Positions 36,383 to 45,790 of a DNA stretch of 64,000 nucleotides are shown here, piece after piece. The stretch is from Ruegeria sp. HKCCA6707 (GTDB lineage: Bacteria; Pseudomonadota; Alphaproteobacteria; Rhodobacterales; Rhodobacteraceae). A model generated the notes under the pieces. That model was not told the origin of the DNA, ran no database searches, and was given only the letters and a program-made list of their open reading frames with translations. The translations under genes and the position numbers were made by a program. The first letter of the stretch is position 1; every line of letters begins with the position of its first letter. The stretch lies in contig NZ_WQEG01000001.1 of NCBI RefSeq assembly GCF_013033515.1, positions 806,001-870,000 on the forward strand. Reading direction: 5' to 3'.

Positions 36383-37765
36383 TCAGGCTTTGGCAAGGCC
36401 GCGGGTCCACGCGGCCGCGTAACTCAAAAGGGCCTCGCTCATCTGCTTGTCAGGAACTGAAACTGCGGGCATTTGGTGTCGTAGAGGATTATCCAGCGCC
36501 GCGAGAAGGGCTGCCCCTTGGCTTGTCCCCGTTGCACTTGCTGTAGGAACGATTGGCGAATGCGAGACCGTTCCTAGCATCAAGAGGTATGCTGAATTCC
36601 GTGCGAACGGTCCTTCAACGATCACGGGTCCTTCATGACCAATGAGTTCGAGGCAATACGACGTGACCATGGCAAGATAAAAGCCGACGGCAGCACTTCG
36701 CTGCCCCGACCCCAGTTGTGGCTCGTCACCTACCCATTCTGATTGAGCCCCTGCGAACGGACCTGTCTCAGACACCACAGCTGGCAAAAGCATGCTCCCG
36801 CGGTTCAACACTTGAAGCATATCAGCTTCGGTAGCTTGAGCGGTAGCGCCGCCGAGAGCAATGTCGTGTTCTCGCCCCCCCATGAAGCGGGCGGAAGGCA
36901 CGGCATCACCGAAAGCGTTTACGTTGACCAGCGTGTCGAGGGACGGGTCCAAAGTCACCGGTCTCGCGCCGACTGCCATGGCAATCACCCAAGTGCCGGT
37001 CGAGACAACGCTGAATGGGGGCTCTTGAGCGACGAGATGCGAAAGAAGAGAGGCGTTCGAGTCATGGATGCCGCAATAGACAGCTGTGTCCGCCTGGAGA
37101 CCGGTAAGTTGCGCGACCTCCGCAGTAACACTGCCGAGGACATCGCTGGGTTTGCGTGGCGGCGCGATCTTGTTTTCGATACCCAGTCTGGCTGGTAGAG
37201 ATGAGAACTGCCCTTTGTAGGGATTCCACAGGTCCGTATGGCAGCCCAGAGACGTGACATCAGTAGCGAAGACGCCGGTTAGTCTGTGCGCCCAGAACTG
37301 AGGATAGGTCACGACGTGAGAGACGCGCTCCTTTAGCAGTGGATCGCGTGCAAACTGCCAATGAAGCTGCGCTCCCAGATTCAGACCCATTGTCAGACGG
37401 GGTGACCCTGTTTCTGAAAAAGGCGGCCTGATCGCGTCATAAGCCCTCGCGCATTCGTCCGGACCTGTGTGCTCGTAGTCGAGAATTGGCGCCGCAAGCG
37501 ATCCATCCGCAGCGATCAAAGCGCCCGCTGCGCCGTGTGTCGTGATCGTGATGGCTTCGATCCCTAAATCCGCATGGAAGGACGCAAGTCCATCCAAGAG
37601 GAATTGCCAATGGCCTTCGACGTCGAAGTGAGGATATGGCCGGCCCGGCAGGACGGCATTTGGCCTGGTGACGACGGCAACTTCGGACAGGTCTGAACGC
37701 CGCACGAGCGCCAGTTTGGCATTCGTCTTACCGATATCGATAACCGCGACGTGTCCGCCGGTCAT
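36383..37765 (-). CDS. rhaK: Rhamnulokinase, FGGY family
   Basis: This 460-residue FGGY kinase begins [20 protein letters not shown] with the phosphate-binding loop. The [10 protein letters not shown] and [15 protein letters not shown] segments match the rhamnulokinases of the Rhizobium rha operon. It phosphorylates L-rhamnulose before aldol cleavage. It is the last gene of rhaRSTPQUK and starts within the end of rhaU (four-base overlap). In Rhizobium leguminosarum RhaK is also needed for transport activity. Confidence 0.9.
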   Translation of the reverse strand: MTGGHVAVIDIGKTNAKLALVRRSDLSEVAVVTRPNAVLPGRPYPHFDVEGHWQFLLDGLASFHADLGIEAITITTHGAAGALIAADGSLAAPILDYEHTGPDECARAYDAIRPPFSETGSPRLTMGLNLGAQLHWQFARDPLLKERVSHVVTYPQFWAHRLTGVFATDVTSLGCHTDLWNPYKGQFSSLPARLGIENKIAPPRKPSDVLGSVTAEVAQLTGLQADTAVYCGIHDSNASLLSHLVAQEPPFSVVSTGTWVIAMAVGARPVTLDPSLDTLVNVNAFGDAVPSARFMGGREHDIALGGATAQATEADMLQVLNRGSMLLPAVVSETGPFAGAQSEWVGDEPQLGSGQRSAAVGFYLAMVTSYCLELIGHEGPVIVEGPFARNSAYLLMLGTVSHSPIVPTASATGTSQGAALLAALDNPLRHQMPAVSVPDKQMSEALLSYAAAWTRGLAKA

Positions 37766-38076
37766 GACATGTGAAAAACGTTTGAGAGCGGAACAGTGAC
37801 CGGCTCATTGTCATCATGTGTTTCCATGATATCGGCCATGTGCGCCCACCACTTCTTCATGATGTCTTGGGACGGAAGATCGTCCATTCCGTGATCGTCT
37901 GCGCGCCAGAGAACGCCAAAAAGGATATTCGTCGCTTCGTCGAGGTGAATGGAATAGTCCGAGACCCCCGCCTCTTTCAGAAGGGTCACAAGCTCTGGCC
38001 ATATCTCGTCATGGCGCTTCTTGTACTCGGCCTTCATCCCTGGATTGAGGTGCATCTTGAACGCATATTTCTCCAT
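37762..38076 (-). CDS. rhaU: L-rhamnose mutarotase
   Basis: This 104-residue protein begins [20 protein letters not shown]. The [24 protein letters not shown] and [12 protein letters not shown] segments are the conserved L-rhamnose mutarotase set, with catalytic Tyr and His residues in the first third. It interconverts alpha and beta anomers of L-rhamnose after import. Its start overlaps the rhaQ stop by one base. A longer upstream frame has no such start motif. Confidence 0.93.
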   Translation of the reverse strand: MEKYAFKMHLNPGMKAEYKKRHDEIWPELVTLLKEAGVSDYSIHLDEATNILFGVLWRADDHGMDDLPSQDIMKKWWAHMADIMETHDDNEPVTVPLSNVFHMS

Positions 38077-39059
38077 CACGCTCTCCACTTTTCCCAAAGG
38101 CGCGGCAATGCGATGACCCCGATCAGGAGGAGTCCGATCACAATAGACATCACGATGCCTGGCACGTTGAGCAGGCCAAGGCCGAAGGTGACCAGCCCCA
38201 TTACGAAAGCCGCGATCACGACACCCGGGATCGATCCGGATCCGCCAAGGATGCTGACCCCACCCAGTACCACCATCGTCACGATCTCTAGTTCCCAACC
38301 GAACGCAATGGATGGGCGGGTCGAGGCCAGTCGCGAGGTCAGACAGATGGCAGCAATACCGGACATGAGCCCGGTCAACAGGAACAGGATGAATTTCACA
38401 CGGGCGACGCGAATGCCTGAGAACTCTGCGCCGATCGCGTTGTTTCCTATGGCATAGACCGCCCGACCGAAGTTCGTTTTGTGAAGAATGACAAAGTATA
38501 GGAGGGCGATGATGGCGAAGAGAACGAACTCAAACGAGATCACCCAGAACACGTAGCCCTGTCCGAAGAACGAGAAATCCGACGGGTAACCTCGATAGGC
38601 CTGATCACCGAGAACGATGTAACTGATCCCTCGGAAGAGGCTCATCGTGCCAATGGTCACCACGATGGATGGCAGTCCCATCTTTGTGACAAGAAAGCCG
38701 TTGAAAGCCCCGCAGATCAGCCCGACACCGAGACCGATCAGTACCAACCCCGGCGTGCCCACGCCAACCTGCACCGCAGCGCCCATGGCCGTCGACGCCA
38801 GCGCAATTATCGAGGCCACGGAAAGGTCGATCTCGCCGGCAATGATCAAAAGCGCCATCGCGAAAGCGATCATCGCTTTTTCCGTGAAGTTGAACGTCAT
38901 ATCGCTCAGGTTCCACGCGTTCAGGAAGTAAGGCGATGTAAAGCTGTTGACGATGAAAATGCCCACTGCCACGGCCAGCAGAAGTGTCTCCCAGCTTTTC
39001 AAGCGCCGTTCCAAAGGCGACTCCAGGCGATCCGGTATGAAACGGGCGGTGTTGGTCAT
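38076..39059 (-). CDS. rhaQ: Rhamnose ABC transporter permease
   Basis: This 327-residue CUT2-type permease has about eight to ten hydrophobic segments, including [32 protein letters not shown] and [24 protein letters not shown]. The order in this locus (rhaS, T, P, Q, U, K) identifies it as RhaQ. It overlaps rhaP by four bases. With RhaP it forms the membrane channel for rhamnose. Confidence 0.9.
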   Translation of the reverse strand: MTNTARFIPDRLESPLERRLKSWETLLLAVAVGIFIVNSFTSPYFLNAWNLSDMTFNFTEKAMIAFAMALLIIAGEIDLSVASIIALASTAMGAAVQVGVGTPGLVLIGLGVGLICGAFNGFLVTKMGLPSIVVTIGTMSLFRGISYIVLGDQAYRGYPSDFSFFGQGYVFWVISFEFVLFAIIALLYFVILHKTNFGRAVYAIGNNAIGAEFSGIRVARVKFILFLLTGLMSGIAAICLTSRLASTRPSIAFGWELEIVTMVVLGGVSILGGSGSIPGVVIAAFVMGLVTFGLGLLNVPGIVMSIVIGLLLIGVIALPRLWEKWRA

Positions 39060-40048
39060 GTCGCATGCTCCGCGCGCTTGAGGATGATCCGGCCCTTCTC
39101 ACGGTTCGCCTGTGCATTCAGGGCGACGGCGATGATGATCGCGCCTCCGGAAATTGCGAGTTGCCAGAAAGGAGAGATGTTCACGACCGGCAACGCGTTG
39201 CTGATGATACCGAGGAACAACGCACCGAGCATTGCTCCGACAACCGTACCGATACCTCCCATTATGGCGACTCCGCCAATGACACAGGCCGCAACGACGC
39301 TGAGTTCGAACCCTCCGGCGAGATCGACAAATGCGACCGCGAAGCGAGACACCCAGAGGTATCCGGTCAAACCCGCCAGCGCGCCCGAAATGGTGAAGGC
39401 CCAGAACTGGGTACGACCGACATCTATCCCGGCGTAAGTAGCCGCGTGCGGGTTGCCCCCGGCGGCATAGAACGCCCGGCCAAGGGTGGTACGGGACATT
39501 ACGATGGAGAAGAAAATGACTGCGGCGATAGCGATCCAGCTCATCAGCGGCAGACCAAGAAGTTCTGCCCGGGGGAAAGCCTTGAACGGATCGCTAAACT
39601 CGTGCGCGTTGATCCACTTGCCCTCGGACAAGAGGAAGATCGTGCCACGAAAGATTGTCATCGTCCCAAGGGTGACAACGATCGGGGGAATCTCGAGCTT
39701 CCAGACGAGGATACCATTTACCATTCCAAGCAGTGCGCCGAACCCAACCGCGACCAAGATGATTATCGGCACAGGCAGCCCCGGCATAGCGACGTTGATC
39801 ATTGAAACGACCATCCCCGTCAGGGCGAGGTTTGCCGCGACGCTCAGGTCGATACAGCGCGTCAGGATCACGATCATCTGGCCGATGGCCAACAGGATCA
39901 GCGGCGCGGTATCGTTGAAAACATTGGCCAGGTTCGATGGCGTAATGAACGCGGGGAAGCGCGTGGCGATGATCGCGAGAAGAAGCGCGATTGCGCCGGT
40001 CAGCAGCACTTCTCGGGACATGAGGATTTGCTTCGGCATCGTTCGCAC
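39056..40048 (-). CDS. rhaP: Rhamnose ABC transporter permease
   Basis: This 330-residue CUT2-type permease has the LTRCIDLSVAANLALTGM and VTLGTMTIFRGTIFLLSEG segments typical of ribose/rhamnose permeases. It lies two bases after the ATPase gene and overlaps rhaQ by four. The start may be MRTMPKQ or the internal ATG three codons on. Confidence 0.9.
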   Translation of the reverse strand: MRTMPKQILMSREVLLTGAIALLLAIIATRFPAFITPSNLANVFNDTAPLILLAIGQMIVILTRCIDLSVAANLALTGMVVSMINVAMPGLPVPIIILVAVGFGALLGMVNGILVWKLEIPPIVVTLGTMTIFRGTIFLLSEGKWINAHEFSDPFKAFPRAELLGLPLMSWIAIAAVIFFSIVMSRTTLGRAFYAAGGNPHAATYAGIDVGRTQFWAFTISGALAGLTGYLWVSRFAVAFVDLAGGFELSVVAACVIGGVAIMGGIGTVVGAMLGALFLGIISNALPVVNISPFWQLAISGGAIIIAVALNAQANREKGRIILKRAEHAT

Positions 40049-40050
40049 CT

Positions 40051-41583
40051 TTAGATTCCGGCCGCGTGCCGCACGAGTGTTTCCGGGGCCATGTCGTCGC
40101 CCGAAAGTTCCGCCGCAATCCGGCCCTCGCGCATGACGATGACGCGATCAGACATGCCTAGAACCTCGGGGATTTCAGAGCTGACCATGATAACCGCCAA
40201 CCCTTCAGCGGCCAGTTCCGCCATGAACTCGTGCACCGCGGCCTTGGACCCGATGTCGATGCCCTTGGTTGGTTCATCCAAGATGATGACCTTGGGCTGG
40301 GTCGCGAGCCATTTGGCAATGACAACCTTTTGCTGGTTGCCGCCGGACAGATTACCCACGTCGGTGTCCAGCGAGGCTGCACGCAGGTCGAGCCGTTCAG
40401 TGTATTCCCGCGCAAGCTTGAACTCTTCCGCCAATTTCAGAAAACCATTCTTGGAAGTACGGCCAAGCGATGGGAGCGTGACGTTCTGAAAAATCGGAAG
40501 CGCTGCAATGGCGCCCTGTCGTCCCCGATCTTCTGGCACATAGACAATGCCTTTGCCAACCGCGTCGGCAGGGGAGCGGATGATTTCGCGCTCGCCGTCG
40601 ATGGTTACTTCACCGGCCGAGGGACGGGTTATGCCAAAGAGCGATTGCATGAACTCTGAACGCCCCGCGCCCACAAGACCATAAAAGCCCAAAATCTCTC
40701 CGCGGCGCAGAGTGAAACTGATGTCCGCGAACTCGGTGGGGTGTTCATAGCCTTCGACCACGAGAATCTCGTCACCGGTATTGTGCTCCCGGTTGGGAAA
40801 AATCTGGCTGACCTCCCGGCCCACCATCATCTTGACGAGCTCGGCCTCGGTCACATCGGCGATCGCGCCGTTCCCGACGAGCGCACCGTCCCGGAAAACC
40901 GTGTAACTGTCGGCGATACGGAATATTTCATCGAACTTGTGGCTGATAAAGAGAATGGCTTTGCCCTGAGTTTTCAGTTCTTCGACCAGCTCATAAAGCT
41001 CTTCGATTTCTTTCTGGCTAAGCGCGGCAGTCGGCTCGTCCATGATCACCACACGTGCGTCGATCGATAGCGCACGGGCAATTGCCACAAGGTGCTTGTT
41101 CGCGATGCCAAGGTCTTTTAGTTTCGTTCTGGGCTCGATGTTGGCGCCGATGCCCTCAAGAATTTCGCGGGCCCTGTCCATCATCACAGAGGTATCGATT
41201 AAGCCAAAGCGCCCTCGCGGTGCGTGGCCGAGAAACACGTTCTCTGCCACCGACAATTCGTCGAAGAGGACCGTTTCCTGATGGATTGCGGTGACACCAG
41301 CGTCGCCAGCGTCCTGTGCCGTCGGAAACCGAATGGGCGATCCATCGATTTCGATTTGGCCGCCGTTCGGCTGATAGATGCCGGTCAGGATCTTGACGAC
41401 GGTGGACTTTCCGGCGCCATTCTCTCCAACTAATGCCGTGACCTTACCCGGGAACAGTTCGAGCGAAACCTCAGACAAAGCAGTGACGCCCGGAAACGTC
41501 TTTGTCACTCCGTTCAGCGTAAGTACCGGCATATCGTTTTCAGCGCTGGCGGGCTCGGACTTTTTCTCTGCTTTCATCAACAT
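40051..41583 (-). CDS. rhaT: Rhamnose ABC transporter ATPase (double ATPase domain)
   Basis: This 510-residue protein has two fused ABC domains, as in RbsA. The first holds Walker A GENGAGKST and Walker B VVIMDEPTAALSQKE. The second has the signature LSGGNQQKVVIAKWLATQP and EPTKGIDIGSKAAVHEF. The second Walker A region is degenerate, as is usual in this family. It energises RhaSPQ import. The start is at MLMKAEKK, though the internal ATG at 41577 is possible. Confidence 0.92.
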   Translation of the reverse strand: MLMKAEKKSEPASAENDMPVLTLNGVTKTFPGVTALSEVSLELFPGKVTALVGENGAGKSTVVKILTGIYQPNGGQIEIDGSPIRFPTAQDAGDAGVTAIHQETVLFDELSVAENVFLGHAPRGRFGLIDTSVMMDRAREILEGIGANIEPRTKLKDLGIANKHLVAIARALSIDARVVIMDEPTAALSQKEIEELYELVEELKTQGKAILFISHKFDEIFRIADSYTVFRDGALVGNGAIADVTEAELVKMMVGREVSQIFPNREHNTGDEILVVEGYEHPTEFADISFTLRRGEILGFYGLVGAGRSEFMQSLFGITRPSAGEVTIDGEREIIRSPADAVGKGIVYVPEDRGRQGAIAALPIFQNVTLPSLGRTSKNGFLKLAEEFKLAREYTERLDLRAASLDTDVGNLSGGNQQKVVIAKWLATQPKVIILDEPTKGIDIGSKAAVHEFMAELAAEGLAVIMVSSEIPEVLGMSDRVIVMREGRIAAELSGDDMAPETLVRHAAGI

Positions 41584-41611
41584 CAGGGTCAGCTGCCATT
41601 TCGGAGGAATG

Positions 41612-41637
41612 TCGGCGCAGCGGTCATGCTGCGCCGA
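41612..41637 (-). other. Stem-loop after rhaS
   Basis: A perfect 10-bp inverted repeat (TCGGCGCAGC at 41612-41621 with GCTGCGCCGA at 41628-41637) has a six-base loop. It starts 14 bases after the rhaS stop and precedes rhaT. There is no T-run. It probably stabilises the rhaS message or attenuates downstream expression, so that the binding protein exceeds the ATPase and permeases. Confidence 0.65.
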
Positions 41638-41650
41638 TCAACTTCGACGA

Positions 41651-42649
41651 TCAGAAAATGTCTTTGAACTGATCGATATTGGACGCGTCGTAGGTGAACG
41701 GATCCGACATCGCAGCGGCGTTCGTGTCATCGAGCGTGACAGAACCCATACGACCCGTCGGGATTTCCGCGCCCGGTTCAGCCGTCGCGGTACCCGCGGC
41801 AAGTGCGTGCGCGATCATCGTTGCCGAATAGCCGAGGTCGATCGGGTTCCAGATGGCGAAGCTCTCCGTCGCACCAGACTCGACGCAGCCCGCCATCTCG
41901 GACGGCAAGCCAAGTCCGGTGACGTTGATCTCTCCGATCTTGCCGGCGTCAGATACGGCCTGGCACGACGCAAGAATACCGACCGTGGTTGGCGCGATGA
42001 TAGCTTTGAGATCCGGATAGGATGCCATAAGGCCCTGTGCTTCACGATAGGACTTGTCCGACAGGTCATCGCCGTAAACCGTGGCGACCAGCTCGATCCC
42101 CTCGTAGTTCGGGAGCACCTCTTCCGCAGCTGCAATCCAGGCGTTCTGGTTTGTCGCGGTTGCCGATGCCGACAGGATAGCCACCTGGCCACCATCGGGC
42201 ATGTGGTCCGCGGCAAGCTTGATGATTGTGTTTCCAATCAGCGGGGTCGAAGACGGGTTCAGGTGCATCATCCGACCTTCTTCGTTGACGCCCGAGTCCC
42301 ACGAGATAACCGTGATGCCGCGCTGCATAGCCCGCTGGAGCGCGGGGGAGACAGCATCTGGATCATTGGCGGAGATCGCGATGGCGTCGACACCTTGGGC
42401 GATCAGCGAGTTGATGACCTCAATCTGGCCTTCAGCGGTGGTGTCGGTCGGCCCGGTATAGATGATCTCGACGTTGCCGAGCTCAGCCGCCGCTTCCTCA
42501 GCACCTTCAGCGGCTGCTTCAAAAAAGCCAATACCCAGTGCTTTAACCACGAGCGCGATACGCATGTCGTCTTGTGCGTGCACAGCACTTCCGGCCAGCA
42601 TTGCGGCCGCTATCGCGGTGCCGCCAAACAGTCTTCTGGTAATGCTCAT
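41651..42649 (-). CDS. rhaS: Rhamnose ABC transporter substrate-binding protein
   Basis: This 332-residue periplasmic-binding protein of the ribose/autoinducer type has a signal peptide (MSITRRLFGGTAIAAAMLAGSAVHA). The mature part begins MRIALVVKALGIGFFEAAAEG. The ANDPDAVSPALQRAMQRGI and SWDSGVNEEGRMMHLNPSST segments match family members that bind L-rhamnose. It lies 38 bases after rhaR in the same operon. Confidence 0.92.
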   Translation of the reverse strand: MSITRRLFGGTAIAAAMLAGSAVHAQDDMRIALVVKALGIGFFEAAAEGAEEAAAELGNVEIIYTGPTDTTAEGQIEVINSLIAQGVDAIAISANDPDAVSPALQRAMQRGITVISWDSGVNEEGRMMHLNPSSTPLIGNTIIKLAADHMPDGGQVAILSASATATNQNAWIAAAEEVLPNYEGIELVATVYGDDLSDKSYREAQGLMASYPDLKAIIAPTTVGILASCQAVSDAGKIGEINVTGLGLPSEMAGCVESGATESFAIWNPIDLGYSATMIAHALAAGTATAEPGAEIPTGRMGSVTLDDTNAAAMSDPFTYDASNIDQFKDIF

Positions 42650-42687
42650 GGATAATCCTCCCCGTCGAGCGATAGTGAATGGTTCGC

Positions 42688-43488
42688 TTAAGTCGAACCG
42701 GTTTCGGCCGCGGCATTCCCTTCCGCCACGATCAGTTTGATTTCAGCGGCTTCCAGCATCGCAGCAGCACGATCCGAGATCCCCGCATCGGTGATGACAG
42801 TGTCAATTCGATCCAGCGGACAGAGCACGAGGCTGGAGCGAGCGTCGAACTTGCTACTGTCGACCAGAACGATCAGTTCGTCCGCTTGCCCCATCAATTT
42901 TTCCTCGGCCTGGATGAGCAACGGATCGCCCTCCATCAGACCCATTGGGCCAATGCCCTGAGCACCCATGAACATGCGACGCGCATAGAAGTTGCGTGTG
43001 ACGTCATTTTCAAACGGGGAAAGAATGATGTTTTGCTCGCGGTAAATCGCACCACCTGGCAGCATGACTGTGTTCTTCGAGTGCTTGAGCAGGTGCTCGG
43101 CAATCGGAAACGAGTTGGTGAAGACCTGCATCCGCCTGTTGGCCAGCGGGTGCACCATCTGGAAGGTCGTGGTGCCCCCGTTGATGATGATCGGGTCGCC
43201 ATCTTCGCAGAGTTCTGCCGCAGCCCGTGCGATCGCCTGCTTTTCGTCTATGCGTATTGTTTCGTTCACAGCAAACGTCCGCCCCGCGAGACCGACGAAT
43301 TGTGGTGGTGCAATTGCTTCGGCACCCCCGCGAACACGGCGCAGCTTTTTCTGCATATGAAGCGTAGCAATGTCGCGACGAATGGTGGCCTCGGACGCGC
43401 CGGTTAGCCCGCAAAGATCGACAACGCTGGCGAATGGGCGATCCTGAACCGCCGACAAAATAACAGTATGACGCTCAGTTTCGTGCAA
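42688..43488 (-). CDS. rhaR: DeoR-family regulator of the rhamnose locus
   Basis: This 266-residue regulator has a DeoR helix-turn-helix (about residues 13-45, LSAVQDRPFASVVDLCG and GASEATIRRDIATLH). The C-terminal domain resembles sugar-phosphate isomerases and has the IIINGGTTTFQM segment. The start is placed at TTG 43488 because GGGAGG is six bases upstream; upstream codons to 43539 would run into the operator. Its effector is probably a phosphorylated rhamnose intermediate. It is transcribed divergently from rhaD. Confidence 0.9.
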   Translation of the reverse strand: MHETERHTVILSAVQDRPFASVVDLCGLTGASEATIRRDIATLHMQKKLRRVRGGAEAIAPPQFVGLAGRTFAVNETIRIDEKQAIARAAAELCEDGDPIIINGGTTTFQMVHPLANRRMQVFTNSFPIAEHLLKHSKNTVMLPGGAIYREQNIILSPFENDVTRNFYARRMFMGAQGIGPMGLMEGDPLLIQAEEKLMGQADELIVLVDSSKFDARSSLVLCPLDRIDTVITDAGISDRAAAMLEAAEIKLIVAEGNAAAETGST

Positions 43489-43533
43489 TTTTCGCCTCCC
43501 TTGGTACTCCACGATGTCCAGATTCGCATCATC

Positions 43534-43606
43534 TGTCAATCATTTTCAATCATAATCAATCATTCTGCATTGCAGCATGATCGTTTATGATCGTTTATGA
43601 TTGACA
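43534..43606. promoter_or_regulatory. Symmetric rhaR-rhaD operator, six half-sites
   Basis: The 73-bp block is mirrored around position 43570: 29 of 36 base pairs are complementary. The left arm holds TCAATCAT at 43536, 43546 and 43556. The right arm holds ATGATCG at 43577 and 43587 and ATGATTGA at 43597. All copies are 10 bp apart, one helical turn. The centre is CTGCATTGCAG. Both outer edges carry TTGACA, at 43601-43606 on plus and 43539-43534 on minus, the canonical -35 hexamer pointing outward. It most likely binds RhaR oligomers and controls both operons. Confidence 0.75.
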
Positions 43607-43675
43607 AAACAACGCATCTCGCTCACCCTCATCGACAACGCACATCCGAAGTTTGGACGCAGCCGGGAGGGCCAG

Positions 43676-45778
43676 ATGTTGAAGACCTTAGAGAAACAAC
43701 CACTTGAGAACCTCTGGGACGACCGTGCAGCAGCAACGATGAGCGAGTCGGAAAAGCTTCTCTATCGCTCCAATCTCTTGGGCTCGGACAAGCGTATCAC
43801 CAACTACGGCGGCGGCAACACGTCGGCTAAGGTGATGGAGCAGGACCCGTTGTCTGGTGATGATGTCGAAGTCCTTTGGGTCAAAGGCTCGGGCGGTGAC
43901 ATTGGTTCCATCAAGATGGACGGGTTCGCGACACTTTACATGGATAAGCTGGTCGCGTTGAAAGGTCTCTACCGCGGCGTCGAGTTTGAAGACGAGATGG
44001 TCGGATACCTCCCGCACTGCACGTTCAGGCTCAACCCGCGCGCAGCCTCAATCGATACACCGCTCCACGCTTATGTCCCGCAGAAGCACGTCGACCACCT
44101 GCACCCGGATGCGATCATTGCCATCGCCGCTTCGAAGAACTCAAAAGAACTGACGCAAGAGATATTTGGCGACGAGATCGGCTGGCTACCATGGAAAAAA
44201 CCGGGCTATGAACTCGGGCTCTGGCTGGAAGACTTTTGCAAGAAAAACCCAGATGCCAATGGCGTGGTGCTTGAATCGCATGGACTTTTCACTTGGGCGG
44301 ATGACGCCAAGGCGTGTTACGAGCTTTCTCTCGCGATCATTCAGAAAGCCATGGATTGGTTCGAGGCCCAAACAGATGGTGTCGCAGCTTTCGGCGGAGC
44401 GGTTCACGAAAGCCTTGCGCCAGCAGACCGCCGAGCCGTAGCCGCGCGCCTGATGCCCGCGATCCGCGGAATGGTTTCAGGCAAACAGCACATGGTTGGC
44501 CATTTCGATGACAGCGAAACCGTCCTCGAATTCGTGAATGCCAAGAATATGCGACCGCATGCTGCGCTCGGCACGTCGTGCCCCGACCACTTCCTTCGGA
44601 CTAAAATTCGTCCGCTTGTCGTGGACTTTAACCCGGCAGAGAACAATGTGGACACCGTTCTTGAAGGCCTGCCATCTCAGGTCGCCGCATATCGAGACGA
44701 CTACGCCGCCTACTACGAACGCTGCAAACACGACGACAGCCCTGCGATCCGGGATCCGAATGCGGTCGTCTACCTCGTTCCCGGCGTCGGCATGATCACC
44801 TTTGCCAAAGACAAGGCCACTGCGCGCATTTCGGGGGAGTTTTATGTCAATGCCATCAACGTGATGCGCGGCGCGTCTTCTGTCAGTGAATACGTCGGCC
44901 TGCCCGAACAGGAAGCCTTCGATATCGAGTACTGGCTGCTCGAAGAAGCCAAGCTACAGCGTATGCCCAAACCGAAATCGCTTGCCGGACGCATTGCGCT
45001 CGTCACCGGCGGAGCCGGCGGCATTGGTGCGGCTACTGCAGAACGCTACCTGTCCGAGGGGGCCTGTGTCGTCCTGGCCGATATCGACGCGGACGCCCTC
45101 GTGTCTGTCGAAGAGAACCTGAAATCCCGCTACTCCGATGATGTCGTTCGCAGCGTCCGGATGGACGTTACCGATGAGAACGCCGTTTTCGCGGCCTTCG
45201 CCGAGGCAGCCGTCGAGTTTGGCGGCATCGATATCCTCGTCTCGAACGCTGGTATCGCTTCGTCTGCCCCGGTCGAAGATACTTCGCTCGCGCTTTGGAA
45301 CAAGAACATGGAAATCCTGTCCACGGGCTATTTCCTTGTCAGTCGCGAGGCGTTCAAGGTTCTGCGGACTCAGGGCATTGGCGGCTCGATCGTCTTCATC
45401 GCTTCGAAGAACGGGCTCGCTGCCAGCCCGAATGCGTCAGCCTATTGCACCGCTAAGGCTTCCGAAATCCATCTGGCACGCTGTCTTGCGCTTGAAGGCG
45501 CTGAGGCCAGCATCCGTGTCAACGTCGTCAACCCTGACGCCGTCCTTCGTGGGTCGCGCATCTGGGAGGGGGAGTGGCTCGACCAACGCGCGTCGACCTA
45601 CGGCACCGACAAGGGCGGTCTGGAAGAGATGTATCGGCAGCGTTCAATGCTAAAACGCTCGGTCCTGCCTGAGGACATCGCCGAAGCAGCCTATTTCTTT
45701 GCCTCAGACAAGTCCGCGAAATCAACTGGCAATATCGTCAATGTCGACGCCGGCAACGTTCAGGCCTTTACGCGCTAG
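43676..45778 (+). CDS. rhaD: Bifunctional rhamnulose-1-phosphate aldolase / lactaldehyde dehydrogenase
   Basis: This 700-residue fusion starts at ATG 43676 with GGGAGG five bases upstream. The N-terminal half (about residues 1-430) is a class II aldolase, with metal and active-site residues in HVDHLHPDAIIAI and VLESHGLFTW. The C-terminal half (about 440-700) is an SDR with TGGAGGIGAATAERYL, NAGIAS and the YCTAK catalytic pair. It cleaves L-rhamnulose 1-phosphate to dihydroxyacetone phosphate and lactaldehyde, and the SDR part handles lactaldehyde. This fusion is known from Rhizobium and other alphaproteobacteria. Confidence 0.92.
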   Translation: MLKTLEKQPLENLWDDRAAATMSESEKLLYRSNLLGSDKRITNYGGGNTSAKVMEQDPLSGDDVEVLWVKGSGGDIGSIKMDGFATLYMDKLVALKGLYRGVEFEDEMVGYLPHCTFRLNPRAASIDTPLHAYVPQKHVDHLHPDAIIAIAASKNSKELTQEIFGDEIGWLPWKKPGYELGLWLEDFCKKNPDANGVVLESHGLFTWADDAKACYELSLAIIQKAMDWFEAQTDGVAAFGGAVHESLAPADRRAVAARLMPAIRGMVSGKQHMVGHFDDSETVLEFVNAKNMRPHAALGTSCPDHFLRTKIRPLVVDFNPAENNVDTVLEGLPSQVAAYRDDYAAYYERCKHDDSPAIRDPNAVVYLVPGVGMITFAKDKATARISGEFYVNAINVMRGASSVSEYVGLPEQEAFDIEYWLLEEAKLQRMPKPKSLAGRIALVTGGAGGIGAATAERYLSEGACVVLADIDADALVSVEENLKSRYSDDVVRSVRMDVTDENAVFAAFAEAAVEFGGIDILVSNAGIASSAPVEDTSLALWNKNMEILSTGYFLVSREAFKVLRTQGIGGSIVFIASKNGLAASPNASAYCTAKASEIHLARCLALEGAEASIRVNVVNPDAVLRGSRIWEGEWLDQRASTYGTDKGGLEEMYRQRSMLKRSVLPEDIAEAAYFFASDKSAKSTGNIVNVDAGNVQAFTR

Positions 45779-45790
45779 GAGAAGAATCTT

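Noticed and set aside
39065..40136. Overlapping plus-strand frames of 216-246 codons
   Set aside because: Antisense to the rhamnose permease genes; charged, low-complexity translations.
41378..42655. Long plus-strand frame (425 codons)
   Set aside because: Antisense to rhaS and the start of rhaT; an artefact of codon bias in the real genes.
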